A DNA stretch of 64,000 bases from Papaver somniferum (GCF_003573695.1 NC_039364.1:65864256-65928255); one strand, 5' to 3'; numbered from the stretch's first letter, positions 1-12,132 are shown. Notes: generated by a model from the sequence alone, not told the origin. A program made the numbers and translations.

Positions 1-680
1 GGCTGACAAGTTATCAGCCGAACTGTTCATCTAGTCAGTAGATCTGGGTCTTAAAAATTTAATTTTTTGACAGATTTAACTTATAAAAAGGACATTAAAC
101 CTCGTATAGAAGTCTACCTCTGATTCGAATCACAAATTTTGGTCACTTCTAATCACTAAAATCTTAAAACCTAATTTATTTTTTTCACTTGTTCTTCTTC
201 CTCTTAAAAATTCCAACTCACTCACATAAATTTGATTTCTATTTAACACTAATAATTTAATTTTTAATCAATCTTTAAAATTCCTAATCAATCAAATCTA
301 ATCATAATCATTAACACTAATTATGCAAGGATAGTTATGTCATTCAAAAAAATGGATAAGGGGAGATGTTGTTTTTTATTTAGTGACCCTATTTTGACAT
401 TATTTAGTATGCCTCAAAAAAATCCAGTATGCTTCAAAACAGGTTTCAGATGGAGTCAACCATGGCCAGAGTCCAGACTCCAGACTTCATTGGTGCCATG
501 TGTTTATCGGATGGAAGATAGCCTGTCCCAATTATGGGGAACATCTCGAAGTGCGTACGCTCTCGGAAGTTGGGACTGTTATGAATCGTGAACTCCCGGC
601 TGATTCTGGATCTCTCTCTTTACTTCTCTGCCTAAGAGAATAAGAGATTATTCAGCTTGGTTTTGCAGTGTCTTCCCCTA
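1..680 (+). promoter_or_regulatory. 5' flank and probable promoter of the CAD-like gene
   Basis: AT-rich sequence upstream of the first CAD codon. The 84-codon open frame at 337-591 shows no domain and no coding character, so I do not call it a gene. A C/T-rich leader-like stretch (609-640) precedes the ATG at 681. I see no unambiguous TATA box close to the gene; the TATAAAA-like string near 82-88 is too far upstream to assign. Confidence 0.4.
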
Positions 681-3384
681 ATGAATACCGAGGAGGGGAA
701 TTGCTTAGGATGGGCAGCAAGAGATCCAACTGGTGTTCTATCTCCTTACAAATTCAATCGCAGGTATATTTATATGTTCAGTTTCTTTGGAATTCATTCT
801 GTATTTTTCTTATAGTTGCTGAGAATAAATCACACACAGAAACAAAAGGGTCTTTTGAGGGATAAATCTTCCATCTTAATACTAACTTCTAAGTGGTTTT
901 AGTTGATTACATATAATATGTCCATCTACCTATCAAGTTACTAACGAGAATAATAATTACTTTCCAGCAATTTTTTAATCTCCTTTCCCCAATTCATACA
1001 GGGCAGTTGGAGCTGATGATGTTTCGATTAGAATTACACACTGTGGAGTTTGTTACGCTGATGTTGTATGGACAAAGAATAAACATGGAGATTCTCGATA
1101 CCCAGTGGTACCTGGGTATGTCTTTTATCCGTTTTCAACTTATTGCTCCGTATTGAAAATTTGGTTTTTTTCTTTTCATTGAGTACAGATTTTATCATCT
1201 GATATGTTTTCTATTTGTGCATATTAGACATGAGATTGCTGGAATTGTAACAGAGGTTGGACCTAATAATCATCGATTCAAAGTTGGTGATCATGTTGGG
1301 GTGGGAACATATGTAAGTTCGTGTAGAAATTGTGAATATTGTGATGATGGGTTTGAAATTCATTGCTCTGAAGGTTCAGTTTACACCTTCAATGGTGTTG
1401 ATGTGGATGGGACAATCACCAAAGGAGGATACTCTAGTTATATTGTTGTTCATGAAAGGCAAGTTTAATGACACTGTTACACTTATAATCTGTCTATTTG
1501 TTTCTAGGCTCCAGTGTTCTTAAGATTTCTGTAGTATAGTAGTTTCTTTGTCATACCACTCAATGTAATTTTGGTTTAGCTGAGCTTTTTAGCAAAAACT
1601 ATCGAAGTTATCTTAGATATTGCAAGTTTTCAAATTTGTAAATTTAACTTGAATAGTAGTAAAAAAGGTAATGTTTCCAAGTTTTCTGATTTCTCTTACC
1701 ATGCCTTTTAAACAAGTCATTTGATGAAACTACATTATAAAGTAACAAAGATTTCTGTTGAGGAAGAGCATCATAATATACTTCCAAGCTTATACTTCTT
1801 TCCCCTTTATCAATATCTTGCTCTTTTGTTTACTTTCATTTCACTTATAATCATGGTGATCTTAAAAAAACAGGTATTGCTACAAAATTCCAGATAACTA
1901 TCCTTTAGCTTCAGCGGCACCGTTGTTATGTGCTGGAATTACAGTTTACTCGCCGATGGTTCGCCATAAGATGAATCAACCAGGAAAATCCCTTGGTGTA
2001 ATTGGACTAGGTGGTCTTGGTCATATGGCTGTCAAGTTTGGTAAGGCTTTTGGATTAAACGTGACAGTTCTCAGCACAAGTATGTCTAAGAAAGAGGAAG
2101 CCTTGAGTCTCCTTAAAGCAGATAAGTTTGTGATCTCATCCGACGAACAACAGATGAAGGTAATACGAAAAGTTGATTCTTCCTCTCCCCCTTTTGTTTT
2201 CTTGGAAAGTTTGCTCATGAAATCCTCCTCATTTCGCACATTATACACTTTGTGGATCATGACTCTTTTATTTGGGAGTGCTATTTCATGCATTATTCAC
2301 TTTATTTTACCATTAAGCTTTTTCACTGCAGGACTGTGCAAAGTCGCTTGACTTCATTATTGACTGTGCAGCAGGAGATCACCAATTCGATCCATACATG
2401 TCGCTTTTGAAAACAAACGGCACACTAGTGTTAGTGGGGTTTCCAAGTGAGATTAAGCTCAGCCCCGTGAGCCTTAATATCGGTACGATCCTTATACATC
2501 ATCTTCCTGTTTTCTATTTCTTTTTTTCTTTTCTTAAAGAAAATTGGTAATTTAGGCAGGCTGAACCTGCCAGATGAGGAATAACCTAACCATGAGGAAA
2601 AACATAATTACATGCCCGCAGAAGAGATGAGTTTGCAGAAATAAAAGAAGCAATAGAACATGGTGAATCTTCTGAAGTAATCATGGTTTTGGATGCCTTG
2701 GGTGTTGTCAAGGATGCTAATGTATGTGCAACCATTTAGAGGTCAACCTGGGGACACATATATGAAAGATCTTCAGTCAGCCAGAAAGGACCTAGCTAAT
2801 TCCATAATTTTAAATTTTGTGTGCAATCTGTGAATAGACATATCCCTTACGTATAGAGGGTCAACAGCTTGAACTCTTGTAGTTACCCAACTTACCTTCT
2901 GGTCGAGTAGTGAATGTATTCATATACACATTGAGTTGCTTCCGAAGCAGTTGTAGCTGCTTATTCCAAGATCAGTCTCGCATGGATCATCCACATTTAT
3001 AGTAGATGCTTTAATCTCACAGGAGTCCAATACGTAGTTGTTATATTCGTACCAGTATACCATAGATCAGTATCAATCAGTTAATGTTTCTCATCGTTTT
3101 GTGCCCAATTTGATACATTGCATTCTTCTAACTTCCTTAGTACTACGGTTTGACTAATCATAGAATTTTGACAACTTTTTGCCGCAGGATCGAAAACAAT
3201 TGCTGGAAGTGTGACAGGCGGAACAAAAAATACACAAGAAATGATAAATTTCTGTGCAGAACATAAAATATACCCTGAGATTGAAGTTATTCCGATTCAG
3301 TATGCAAATGAAGCACTAGAAAGGTTAATAAACAGAGATGTAAGGTACCGGTTCGTCATTGATATTGAGGGTTCTTTGAAATGA
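681..3384 (+). CDS. CAD1: Cinnamyl alcohol dehydrogenase family protein (CAD1 / geraniol dehydrogenase-like), six exons
   Basis: Zinc-dependent, NADP(H)-using medium-chain dehydrogenase that interconverts an allylic or aromatic alcohol and its aldehyde in the cytosol. Exons read from splice sites: 681-763, 1002-1115, 1228-1458, 1874-2159, 2332-2482, 3188-3384; joined they give 353 residues, the normal family length, with no stop. Visible motifs: HCGVCYAD with catalytic-zinc Cys42, GHE with His67-Glu68, structural-zinc Cys98, 101, 104 and 112 (CRNCEYC...C), third catalytic-zinc ligand Cys162 in LLCAGITVY, the nucleotide-binding GLGGLG at 187-192 and Ser210 after the second strand, which fits NADP preference. 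The N-terminus [16 protein letters not shown] closely resembles Arabidopsis At1g72680 (CAD1) as I remember it, a clade separate from the lignin-committed CAD4/5. Intron 3 is GC-AG. Substrate (cinnamaldehydes, geranial or other) cannot be told from sequence. All key residues are present, so it is probably functional. Confidence 0.93.
2622..2721 (+). other. Exon-like open segment inside CAD intron 5
   Basis: Within the 705-bp intron 5, a 100-bp segment is bounded by a good acceptor (CCCGCAG) and donor (GTATGT). One frame stays open and reads like real protein ([18 protein letters not shown], then [14 protein letters not shown]). It does not match any part of the CAD family and I cannot name its source. 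It could be a captured exon of another gene, a cassette exon, or chance. Confidence 0.4.
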
Positions 3385-3933
3385 GTGAACCATTGTTATA
3401 AACAAGATTCTACATTCACTGCCACACCTTATTGATACTTTTTTTGAGCATGTGTCAAGAAATTGGAAACCATTGTTATAAACACTTGTTTGTCATCTTC
3501 TAATCTTTTTATCATACGAACGGAATCTTAACTTTTTTTCTAACTTCAGTTATCGATAATCTCGATAATGTTTCTCAAATTGCAATTGCAAAAGTTTACA
3601 GAATTAGTGTTCGATCATTTCAAATTGTCAAATTGAGATCGTCAAACAAGAAAGGTTTAAGGGTCTTGAAGGAAAGATTAGGTTTTTGGCTGGTTAGTGT
3701 TGTATTATGGTCAAAAAGCCCCGATTTTAGAGTTATAGTTGGAGAGATGCCGGGCTTTCATAATAAGTTTGAAACGCCCAAATCTTTTAGCTTTTCCATC
3801 CATATAGGTTAAGTAGTTAATTTGGCACAAATGTGACCCACATGTGAAAAAAGACAACACTTATGGACTCCCTCTGTTCCTAATCAATAGGTTGGTTTTG
3901 TTTTTAGAGAAAATTAAGGAAATTAAGAGAACT
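3385..3933. other. CAD 3' flank; no gene
   Basis: 3' untranslated and intergenic sequence. The last part (about 3868-3900, starting CTCCCTCTGTTCCTAATC) resembles the end of a Stowaway-type MITE truncated against the LTR that follows. Confidence 0.35.
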
Positions 3934-6307
3934 AGAATATTGAATTACGAAGTAAAACGCTTATCTTTTGAACTTCGTAAGTGCGACATCAACATAATCT
4001 ATGTAACTTGTTACTTGATTGTGTGTATGGGATATAGGTGCGATTTCATCCTATGAAACAATGCTTTGTAACATTTGTTTAAAGGAAGTATATATATGAA
4101 CTTGTTTCGTAATCGAAAGGAAATCAATAGGTATGTTAGTACGGTTTCTCATGAATATCTTTATGACCGAATCATACCTATGGTAGGATATGTGGTAAAA
4201 TCAATTCTTAAACTTAAGTTGAGAGTCAAGGTAGAACCGATCCTTACTTACCTTGGGAAGCTGGTATAACCGATTCTTAATCTTATGTTGAGAGTCTAGG
4301 TAGAACCCGTCCTTACCAATATTCGGAAGTTGGTATAACCAATTCTTAACTTATGGTTGGGAACTATGGTGGAACCGATTCCTACCCATTTGGGGAAGTT
4401 GGTATGACCATTTCTTAACTTATGCTGGGAAGCATAATGAAACCGATTCCTACCTATTTCGGGAACTTGGTATGATCTTTTTTTCTTAACTAATGTTAGG
4501 AGACAAGGTGGAACCGATACCTACCTATTCTGGAGACTTGGTAGGACCAAAACTTAACTTATGTTAGGTGTCATGATACTACCGGTCCCAAAGGCAAAAC
4601 CGAATATCAAGTTCACATACTACTTCTTGGTTTTGTGTGAATTTGGAATTAGGGTTTGCTAAGATAGGAAAGTTATGGATGTCGACATAATTTGAACATG
4701 TGCACAATGTTTATTCTTAATTGTTCAAAGATATTCCTTGATACTCAAGGTGATTGCAAACTGAAATATTGAGAATCTTTTAATTAAGATTTTCGATCCT
4801 ATATGTTTTGACTTTCCAACAACTAAAACATAGCTCTAGAAAAAGGAAGATTAGTAATGTGCTAAACTAATATTGGAAGTTTTCTATGAGATGTTTCCGA
4901 AATATTGTTTGATATTTATTGGAAATAGGAAAACCGGAATTAGTACTTATTCAAATCTTGAAAATATTTTCGGTTTAGGAATTTCCTTGTTGTCTAAACA
5001 ACCTTGGTCTATGAATAGTTGAGTTTTCATTTCTTGCAAATTATCCTAAGAGCCAGAAAAAATTCATTCGTGTTGTTTCTGGTGGAGGCGTCTATCCAGA
5101 GAGGAAAGTACCCTAATTAGGCGAAATCTCTTACGACTGCTTGTTTAAAGACTTCTGTGGGATCAAGAATCTCTACAAGTAGCATTTGTGGGAAACTAGA
5201 TAATTGCATTGTTATTTTAGTTTTTGATTATTGATTTGATTCAGTGGTTGAAGCTTTTATTACACCTAGTTTGATTATTCTTGAGAACCTTCTCTTCTGA
5301 CATAAGATTTGTTCACTCAAACTAGATCAAAGTGTCGACGGGATCTTTAGAACTGTTGTTAAATCTAAAGACATCTTGTGATAATCCATTGTTAACAGAC
5401 TCTGTTTTGTGTGTCATTGATCACAAGAGGATTCAAGTTTCTTTGTGTGCATGTACTTTAAAGATTATTGAAAATTTGAATACGAAGATGATTTATCTAA
5501 TTAGTTTTCGTATCTTGTAAATTTTGTGCACACATCTTGATCGGCTGGGATCCGACTTAGATTAGATTTATCTTTGATAGTTTTGATCATAAAGTCTAAT
5601 AGATCGGCAACTATCATTTGGTGGTATTCTTCAGTATCCAAATCTGATAGTTGTGAATCTGAATCTAAGTTACTGATTCGTATTGATCTTACCCGACAAA
5701 GCAGTTTGTTAGATTAAATGGAAACGACTCAACAAATCTTTTATACTAAAGATTATTGAAGTGTTTACCAAACAGATTTGTTCCTTTACTGTTTGGAATA
5801 CGATCGAAAGGAGTTGAGTACATAAGATTTTACTGGGTAAAGCAAATCAAGATAGTGGTTTATTTCTAAAGATTCGCGTGCGTGACCAGAAGGTCAAAGA
5901 CACAGGGATACTGAGGGAACTAAGTAACTAGGGGTAGTTTACTTGGTCTCAACTATACGAAATTGGCTTTTGTTCTTTGTATAGCGGCTTAATTTTGAAA
6001 GTATTCAAAATAGGACTAAGTCCCGGGGGTTTTCCGCATTTGTAGTTTCCTCGTTAACGAAATATTGTTGTGTTATTTACTTTTACTTTCTGCAATTATA
6101 ATTATTTTATTATAATTAAAAGTAAGTACACTAGTCCTAATCACTTGATATTGATCCTATAGTCAATTGGTTTTGAACTGTAACTATTATCAAGTGAATA
6201 CCTAGTAGTTGTATTGTCTCGACTTTTTCCATAGACGATCACACAAGGTATATGACTTATAGGTGGAAAGGAAAAACTTGGTGTATTTGGGTGCCCTCGT
6301 CATTTCA
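3934..6307 (+). repeat. Left LTR of B1 (5'-truncated)
   Basis: Matches the LTR at 9970 over its 5' third and the LTR at 12133-17807 over the rest (for example the 'ggggtagtttacttgg' segment at 5931 and 17451). It ends CGTCATTTCA just before the primer site, giving the usual CA terminus. The TATA box of the relative at 16525 is mutated here (CTATGAATA near 5010). Confidence 0.75.
4190..4610 (+). repeat. Degenerate ~70-bp tandem array in a family-B LTR
   Basis: About six diverged units built on 'GGTAGAACCGATTCCTACC' followed by 'GGGAAGTTGGTATGACC' and 'ATTCTTAACTTATGTTGGGA'. The same array lies in the right LTR (10560-10930) and, shorter, in the LTR at 12133 (12725-12850 and 15910-16110). Confidence 0.8.
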
Positions 6308-6309
6308 GA

Positions 6310-6321
6310 TAGTATCATAGC
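6310..6321 (+). other. Degenerate primer-binding site (initiator tRNA-Met type)
   Basis: TAGTATCATAGC is a mutated form of TGGTATCAGAGC, the complement of the plant initiator tRNA-Met 3' end, two bases after the LTR end. The same leader context occurs at 55345 and 61202. Confidence 0.6.
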
Positions 6322-6377
6322 AGGCAAACACGAAAATATCCAACAATCTGTGTTTGGTGCGATTTAACCTATAAGAA

Positions 6378-7339
6378 ATGAGTCAAAGTAAGAAAAGTAA
6401 AGCTAAACTTATAAATGTCTCATTCAGTGCACATCAAGATTTTGAGAATAATCTCTCAAAAAGGGCTACTGGTAATCGGTTAATAAACCCTTCCTTGTCA
6501 AAATCAAGAACAAAGTTTTTCTCTGATAAACTCTTGATTAAAAGACCTATATATGACAAAACAAGGGTGCATCCAAAACACAAGGTACAATTGCCTTGTT
6601 CAAAATCTGTTTTGGGTCCGCTTTCAATTAATGGTGAAAAATCTTCTGTTATTACTTTTTCGGTTCACAAAGAAGATTCAAACTCACATCCTCTTCTAAT
6701 TATGAAAATATGACTGTATTGGAAGGCTTTCTCAATAAAGTCAAAGTATTTTCAGAAACAGGAAAATCCTTTGATTGTCTGAAAGATGTCTTAGAACTTA
6801 TTGTTCAATTGAATGTAAGAATTTTTGAAATAAAGTGAGAAACACTTAATCTCCAAAATAATCTTACAGATTATTAGGAACAAAAATTAACTTTGTGTAA
6901 AGAAGTGAAGCAAAAAAGTTCAGAGTGTGAAAAACTTACACTGTCGCTGAATCTTTCACAAGTTGAGAATAAAATTCTTGAAAGATAAACTCTTACAGAA
7001 TCGTGTGAAGAGGTATGTTTTGGAAAATCTTTAGACATACATTTTCAACAAGGTTTCAATATCTTGAACAGACGTATTAAAAGTCTTGAATCAAAGATTT
7101 TTGCTATTTGTAAGATTTCTGATCAAAAGTACGAGGGTCTAAACAAAAAGAAACTACCATCCTGGGCTCAGAAGGCCATCATGAATATAACATCTCGCAA
7201 TAATCATGATAAGAAGGATGTATCAACCTCTTTCAAAAACCATAGATGAATTCAAGATCATGTCTGCAAAGATGAGAAAGAAGATGTTTCTCCAAAGGTA
7301 CTTGGTGAAAAAAATCCTTCTCACCCCAGCACTGACTAA
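6378..7339 (+). pseudogene. B1 ORF1: decayed coiled-coil protein in the gag position
   Basis: ATG at 6378 opens a Lys/Ser-rich frame of 111 codons (MSQSKKSKAKLINVSF...). A frameshift near 6690 leads to continued helical, heptad-like sequence (LEGFLNKVKVF, LKDVLELIVQLNVRI, FNILNRRIKSLESKIFAI) broken by several stops, ending at the TAA at 7337. It has neither the Copia gag fold motifs (DSNYLCWK, AWDILETVFEG) nor a CCHC knuckle, although it occupies the place where family-A elements have gag. Possibly a different structural protein or a derivative of the coiled-coil part of gag. Function unknown. Confidence 0.55.
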
Positions 7340-7355
7340 AGTGTTGGAATGTGCA

Positions 7356-7387
7356 TCCTTACAATGCCCAATATTTTGATGTAAGGA
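7356..7387 (+). other. Inverted repeat just after B1 ORF1
   Basis: TCCTTACA (7356-7363) pairs perfectly with TGTAAGGA (7380-7387) around a 16-nt loop, 17 nt after the ORF1 stop. Comparable inverted repeats follow gag in family-A elements at 25662 and 62735. Confidence 0.5.
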
Positions 7388-7845
7388 GGCACAAGTATCT
7401 GAACATTTGGAATCCTGTTAATATCTCTTATTCAACATAGAGAAAATACACAATATATTTAAGGATATCTTATGATTCATAATATGTAGAAAAGTTATTT
7501 TAGAATAACTTGTGTAAACAGGATGAGTTTTCTTGTCAAGGATCTAATCCTACGATTTTGAAACTGAATCTTTTTCATAGGCATGAAAGTAGAAATTCCT
7601 TTTCTCTTTATATCCTTATTTGCATATGCATGAAAGTAGAATTATTTTTTTCTCTAAAGGATATGAATACACATAAGAGACGAATATACTTTCGGATCTA
7701 ATCAGACTTATATATAAGGCTGGTACCTATGTTTGGCATGTGTTGAAATCTGTTAGTATATGTACCCGTCTTATATGAGAACCTATACTAAAAGATACAT
7801 CCCCAAACCAGTTCTCAAGCTAAAATCCTAAAAGCTTTGAGTGAA

Positions 7846-8252
7846 ATGGTTTCTAGTGAAAATGTTAATCTTGTTGATTCCTTCAAGAAATCTGGTGATA
7901 AGATAAAGGAAAAGAAAATGTAGATATATCATCTCATGCAGGAGTTACTGATATTCTTATTCAAAACAGTTTGGATACTAAGATTGATATCTTCAATCTT
8001 CGTCAAGTCCTTTTTAGTGCTGTTGAAACTCATCATAAACAGGCAGCATTAGTAAGAGCTGTTATCTGTGACCAAAGAAAGATGATTAAACTTGGAATCG
8101 GTAATAGGGAGTATGATCGGAATATTAATCGAAAGGTTAATGCTTTGGCCTGTGAAAACAATCAAGGTATTGTCTGTCGTATACGGGAAATCAGTTTTGA
8201 TGCTGTAGATGAGGATCCGAAAAAGTTTGAGGATATGGAGGATGATATTTGA
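7846..8252 (+). pseudogene. B1 ORF2: short decayed ORF
   Basis: An ATG at 7846 opens 25 codons to a TAG at 7921; a second frame (about 7930-8252) then encodes about 100 residues including IDIFNLRQVLFSAVETHHKQ and an acidic tail DEDPKKFEDMEDDI. It sits where family-A elements have their small coiled-coil ORF. No recognised domain. One stop and one frameshift make it non-functional. Confidence 0.45.
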
Positions 8253-9954
8253 GAAAGTTTGTTCAAAGATCTAAATAAGAATAGACTAATCAAATTGTTG
8301 ATTTATTTCAATATTTTTGGTAAAGTGTATTCAATAACTATCAATAGTAATGAATGATTGAGCTTTATTTTAATATTTGTGTATCACTCATTTTGATGGT
8401 TGATTCGATTGCATAGCTTGTCTTGAATGAATATCTTTCATGCTTTGCATTTGGATTATGAGATGTTGTTTCGGTTTTAACTAACCCTAATTTTCGGTCT
8501 CATGATGTGATATCCCTTATGGTTTGTGTGAATTTTTGATATAGATGGATTTAATTCTAAATTTTAGTTTGCTTTATCTAAGGATATTAAGGAGATATTG
8601 GTGGAAACTCATGTGTGAAATTCACAATGATGCTACTATCAATTTATGTTTTCATAAGTAGCATATTTAGCATAACACGTGAGTTTCGGTTTAGGATTTT
8701 TCTATTGGAACGAAATAGCTAAAACCGATTTAACCTTTCTCTGGTGAAGGTTGTTCTTGGTTGTTGTTCTTTTGCTTTGCGAGGGGATTACAACTAACAG
8801 GGGAAGAGTTCTTACTGAACCGGTGCTTAATGATATATCTTTCTGGAGAGAAGTGGTTGGGAAAACCAGGGTACGATTTATTTTGTCAGTTAATCGTTTT
8901 TCCTGTATAAGAAAAGCTTGATTTATTGCATATATTTTGCTTTTGCTTAACGAAATTCGGAGAAATTCATATATTTTCATTATGTTGTATGGATTGATTA
9001 TTATGTTTCAACTGTTCCGGTTAAGAAAAACTTTGTATTTTTGACTTATTGATTTGATATCTTCTTTATTGATTGGTATCAATTGTTTTTGCTTAACGAA
9101 ATAGGGATCATTTGTTTTAGTCTGTTTATTCCTGATAAGAGTAACTAAGTTAAATATGTTCTTAGTTCAGGATTGTTGAATGTATGGTTCGATTATTCAA
9201 GTCTAGTCGATTCCTTGATAAGAAAAACTAGTTAACTAACCTAGTTTTTGGCTTATCTAAAAGAAGGTCTTAGTTATTTTAAGAATAATTAGAACCTAAT
9301 AAGAGAAATTGAGTTAATTCTGATCTCTTTTTGTTTCTTATCGGATAAAGCGATTATACATATATAATCGGTTCGAGTTGTAACCAAGATACCTTGGTTG
9401 ATCAATCGGACTAAGGAAAAATTACTTCGGGTAATTGTTTCCTTGATAATATATTAAAATTAAGATTACTTAGGTAGTTTCGGTTTTATTATTTTTTATC
9501 TAAAATGATATGTGAAACCTTCGTGCTTCACTCTTATAGGTTGTACAAGTCTTATGGATTTGTAAGATCCTTTCGGTTAGCTCTTATGTCTATTCGTTTC
9601 TTTGTCAATTTTGTGATGAAAAGGGTGAGAAATATATGGAGTAAACAAGTGATTTATGATCACTAGGAAAGTATATATGTGCTTAAACGTTATATCTCAC
9701 GAAAGAGTAAAGCATACACTAAGGGGGAGAAACATAACATCATGTTGTGTGGTATTTCACACTACAAAAGGGGAATAACAAGATGTTCGGATTGAATATA
9801 TACCTAGATTTCCTTTAGGAGGAGTAAAGCTTTTGTTATTCAAATGTCAACATCGGCATTTATGTTGTAGAAACTTGGAATCAAGTGTATGAAGAACGAG
9901 TCATTTGTCATTTGTTTATCTCCATATGTATTAATAGTTTTGTCACCAAAATTA
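8253..9954 (+). other. B1 3' noncoding spacer
   Basis: AT-rich and without a coding frame. It contains 'gaggggattacaac' followed by 'gaagagttcttactgaac' (8780-8822), recognisably similar to the family-A spacer (for example 27318-27362 and 58530-58565), showing common descent of the two families' 3' regions. Repeated 'gataagaaaaact' strings occur at 9020-9330. Confidence 0.5.
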
Positions 9955-9969
9955 AAAAAAGAGGGAGAT
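9955..9969 (+). other. Polypurine tract of B1
   Basis: AAAAAAGAGGGAGAT lies directly upstream of the LTR start TGTTAGAGCATA, the expected place of the plus-strand primer. Confidence 0.7.
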
Positions 9970-11132
9970 TGTTAGAGCATATAGCTCGATTGAACCCACC
10001 AAGCGTTGGTATGTCAAGACTGGTTGTCATATTTTAGTATCAAAACTCATCTAGAGTCGCTTTATTAATTACTAGAGTCAACTTCGTTTAGGTTAGACTA
10101 GAAAGTCTATGAGTGTTGAGACTTACAAGTATTAATTTGAAGACTTGAAGAATGTGAAGAAGTATCAACTACAACGAAGACATCATCCTTCCACTTGAGG
10201 TTAGCAATATTGACTTGAGCTTGTTTCCATTCCTAACGTATCATTCAAGTCGCTTTATATATTGAAACATAACATGCGAAGTTATATATATAACTCTAAT
10301 ACTAGACTTGGTCATATTATTATGATCAAAGTGTCAAGGAAGAATATTGAATTACGAAGTTAAACGCTTATCTTTTGAATTTCGTAAGTGCAACATCAAT
10401 ATAATCTATGTAACTTGTTACTTGATTGTGTGTACGGGATGTAGGTGTGATTTCATCCTAGGAAACAATGTTTTATAACATTTGTCTAAAGGAAGTACAT
10501 ATACGAACTTGTTTCGTATTCGAAAGGAAATATCTCATGAATATCTTTATGACCGAATCATACTCTTAAACTTATGTTGAGAGTCAAGGTAGAACCAATT
10601 CTTACCTACCTTGCGAAGCTGGTATAACCGATTCTTAATCTTATGTTGAAAGACTAGGTAGAACCGGTCGTTACCTATATTGGGAAGTTGGTATGACCAA
10701 TTCTTAATTTATGTTGGGAACTATGGTGGAACTGATTCCTACCCATTTTGGGAAGTTGGTATGACCAATTCTTAAGTTATGTTGGGAAGCATGGTAGAAC
10801 CAATTCCTACCTATTTCGGTAAATTGGTATGATCTTTTCTTAAATAATGTTAGGAGACAAGGTGGAACCGATCCCTACCTATGTTGGAGTCTTGGTAGTA
10901 GGTGTCATGGTAGAACCGATCCCAAAGGCAAAACCTACCCTCAAGTTCACATACTACTTCTTGGTTTTGTGTGAATTTGGAGTTAGAGTTTGCTAAGATA
11001 GGAAAGTTATGGATGTCGACATCATTTGAACCTGTGCACAATTTTTATTCTTAATTGTTCAAAGGTGTTCCTTGATACTCAAGGTGATCCCAAACCGTAA
11101 TACTGTGAATCTTTTAATTAAGATTTTAGAGT
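9970..11132 (+). repeat. Right LTR of B1 (3'-truncated)
   Basis: Starts TGTTAGAGCATATAGCTCG. It follows the left LTR up to about 11132 (ttaattaagatttt) and then switches to unrelated sequence, so the promoter-distal half including R-U5 is missing. Confidence 0.75.
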
Positions 11133-11744
11133 TAACATGGTGAGTATTGAAGTGTTGTTTACCTGGGACGCATGCGGTAAGTATGAGACTCAAACTCATC
11201 GTAGACGATTCTGCTGAAAATAGGGACAAATTATAGATGTCATTGTGGATATCATATTTTACTTATGTATTAAAGGCATAAAGGGCAACTGTAAAAGGTC
11301 GCAAACCCAAATCCATGTAATATATATTTTAAGGACGATTGGTGTTTGTCTTACTGGACGACTGAGATTCTTTTCAAATTAACGACGAAGATTAAATCCA
11401 TGATTTGACCAAAGCTAACCTTAACCTAGACACTTAACCTAAAAAGTATAAGAAACTAAACATCTTAGTTTAACCTAACCTTAATCCAAATCAAAGCCTA
11501 CGACTCGACTAATTACAAAAAAGTGGACCGCGCTCCATAGGTCGGGGTAAAGCTTAATTGTATTTTAATGACGATCGGTATTTGTTTAAGATAAATGACA
11601 ACTGAGATTATATTTAGATTGGACGATAGAGATTATGCCGTGGCCCAACCAAAGATAACCTTAATATTACCACTTCACCTAATCACTACATCCCGGTTAA
11701 CCTTAAAAGTAGAAGAAACTAAAATTCTTAGTTTAACCTAGGGA
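11133..11744. repeat. Unassigned repeat with two diverged ~230-bp direct copies
   Basis: Two similar units begin near 11331 ('ttaaggacgattggtgtttgt') and 11568 ('ttaatgacgatcggtatttgt') and share stretches such as 'aagaaactaaa..cttagtttaacctaa'. A related stretch (ttttagtttaacctaacatt) reappears at 17910 beyond the family-B LTR, so the LTR may have inserted into this repeat. No coding potential seen. Confidence 0.45.
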
Positions 11745-12132
11745 TGTCATGGGTGCCAATTACTCAAAACCGAACTAAAATCAGTTGATTTAGGTCTGGT
11801 TTCCGGTCCTAAAATTGGAGCCATCAGCAATTTAAATTCCCGACTATTTATTCTTTGATTATTTATTTTAACAAAATTCAATATATTTGTCTAGTTTTGA
11901 CTTCGATTTTTTTTTTCTATTTCTCATATTTCTCTTACGTTTTATCTTTATTTAGAACATTAATTAATAAATAAATAATAATAATAGTAACTTCCGTAGA
12001 AATAATTTAAATTCAAGTTAAAAAGAGGAAGACGTTAAGATTTTATGGAAATTTTAATACTCAATGCTTATCTGGAACCGACGGGTACCTGTGATATTTA
12101 CCGTGTCCGATTCTGGTCACTTATTTAGGAAC
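11745..12132. mobile_element. Short TIR element, no coding capacity
   Basis: Begins TAGGGATGTCATGGGTGCC and shares its left part with 12855-13070 and its right part ('tttagaacattaattaataaa', 'aaataatttaaattcaagtt') with 15607-15770. It is the empty counterpart of the larger element at 12855-15908. The TAGGG-TGTCA start suggests the hAT group. Its right end abuts the family-B LTR, so a TSD is not readable. Confidence 0.45.

Larger units (their letters stand above)
3934..11132 (+). mobile_element. Family-B LTR retrotransposon B1, pol-less and decayed
   Basis: Two direct LTR copies flank an internal region. The left LTR (about 3934-6307) lacks its start and the right LTR (9970 to about 11132) lacks its 3' part; the shared segment (for example 3936-4000 and 10345-10410) is nearly identical. 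Right after the left LTR comes a degenerate initiator-Met primer site (6310-6321), and a purine tract precedes the right LTR (9955-9969). The internal part has two decayed ORFs but no protease, integrase, RT or RNase H motif. The untranslated leader after the PBS (caggcaaacacg) is shared with the family-A Copia elements, so the two families are related. No TSD can be recovered because both outer ends are gone. Confidence 0.75.

Noticed and set aside
337..865. Open frames upstream of and overlapping CAD exon 1 as separate small genes
   Set aside because: The second overlaps the CAD first exon in another frame; the first has no domain or coding character. The CAD frame from ATG 681 explains the sequence.
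2021..2293. Minus-strand ORF opposite CAD exon 4
   Set aside because: Antisense shadow of the conserved CAD exon.
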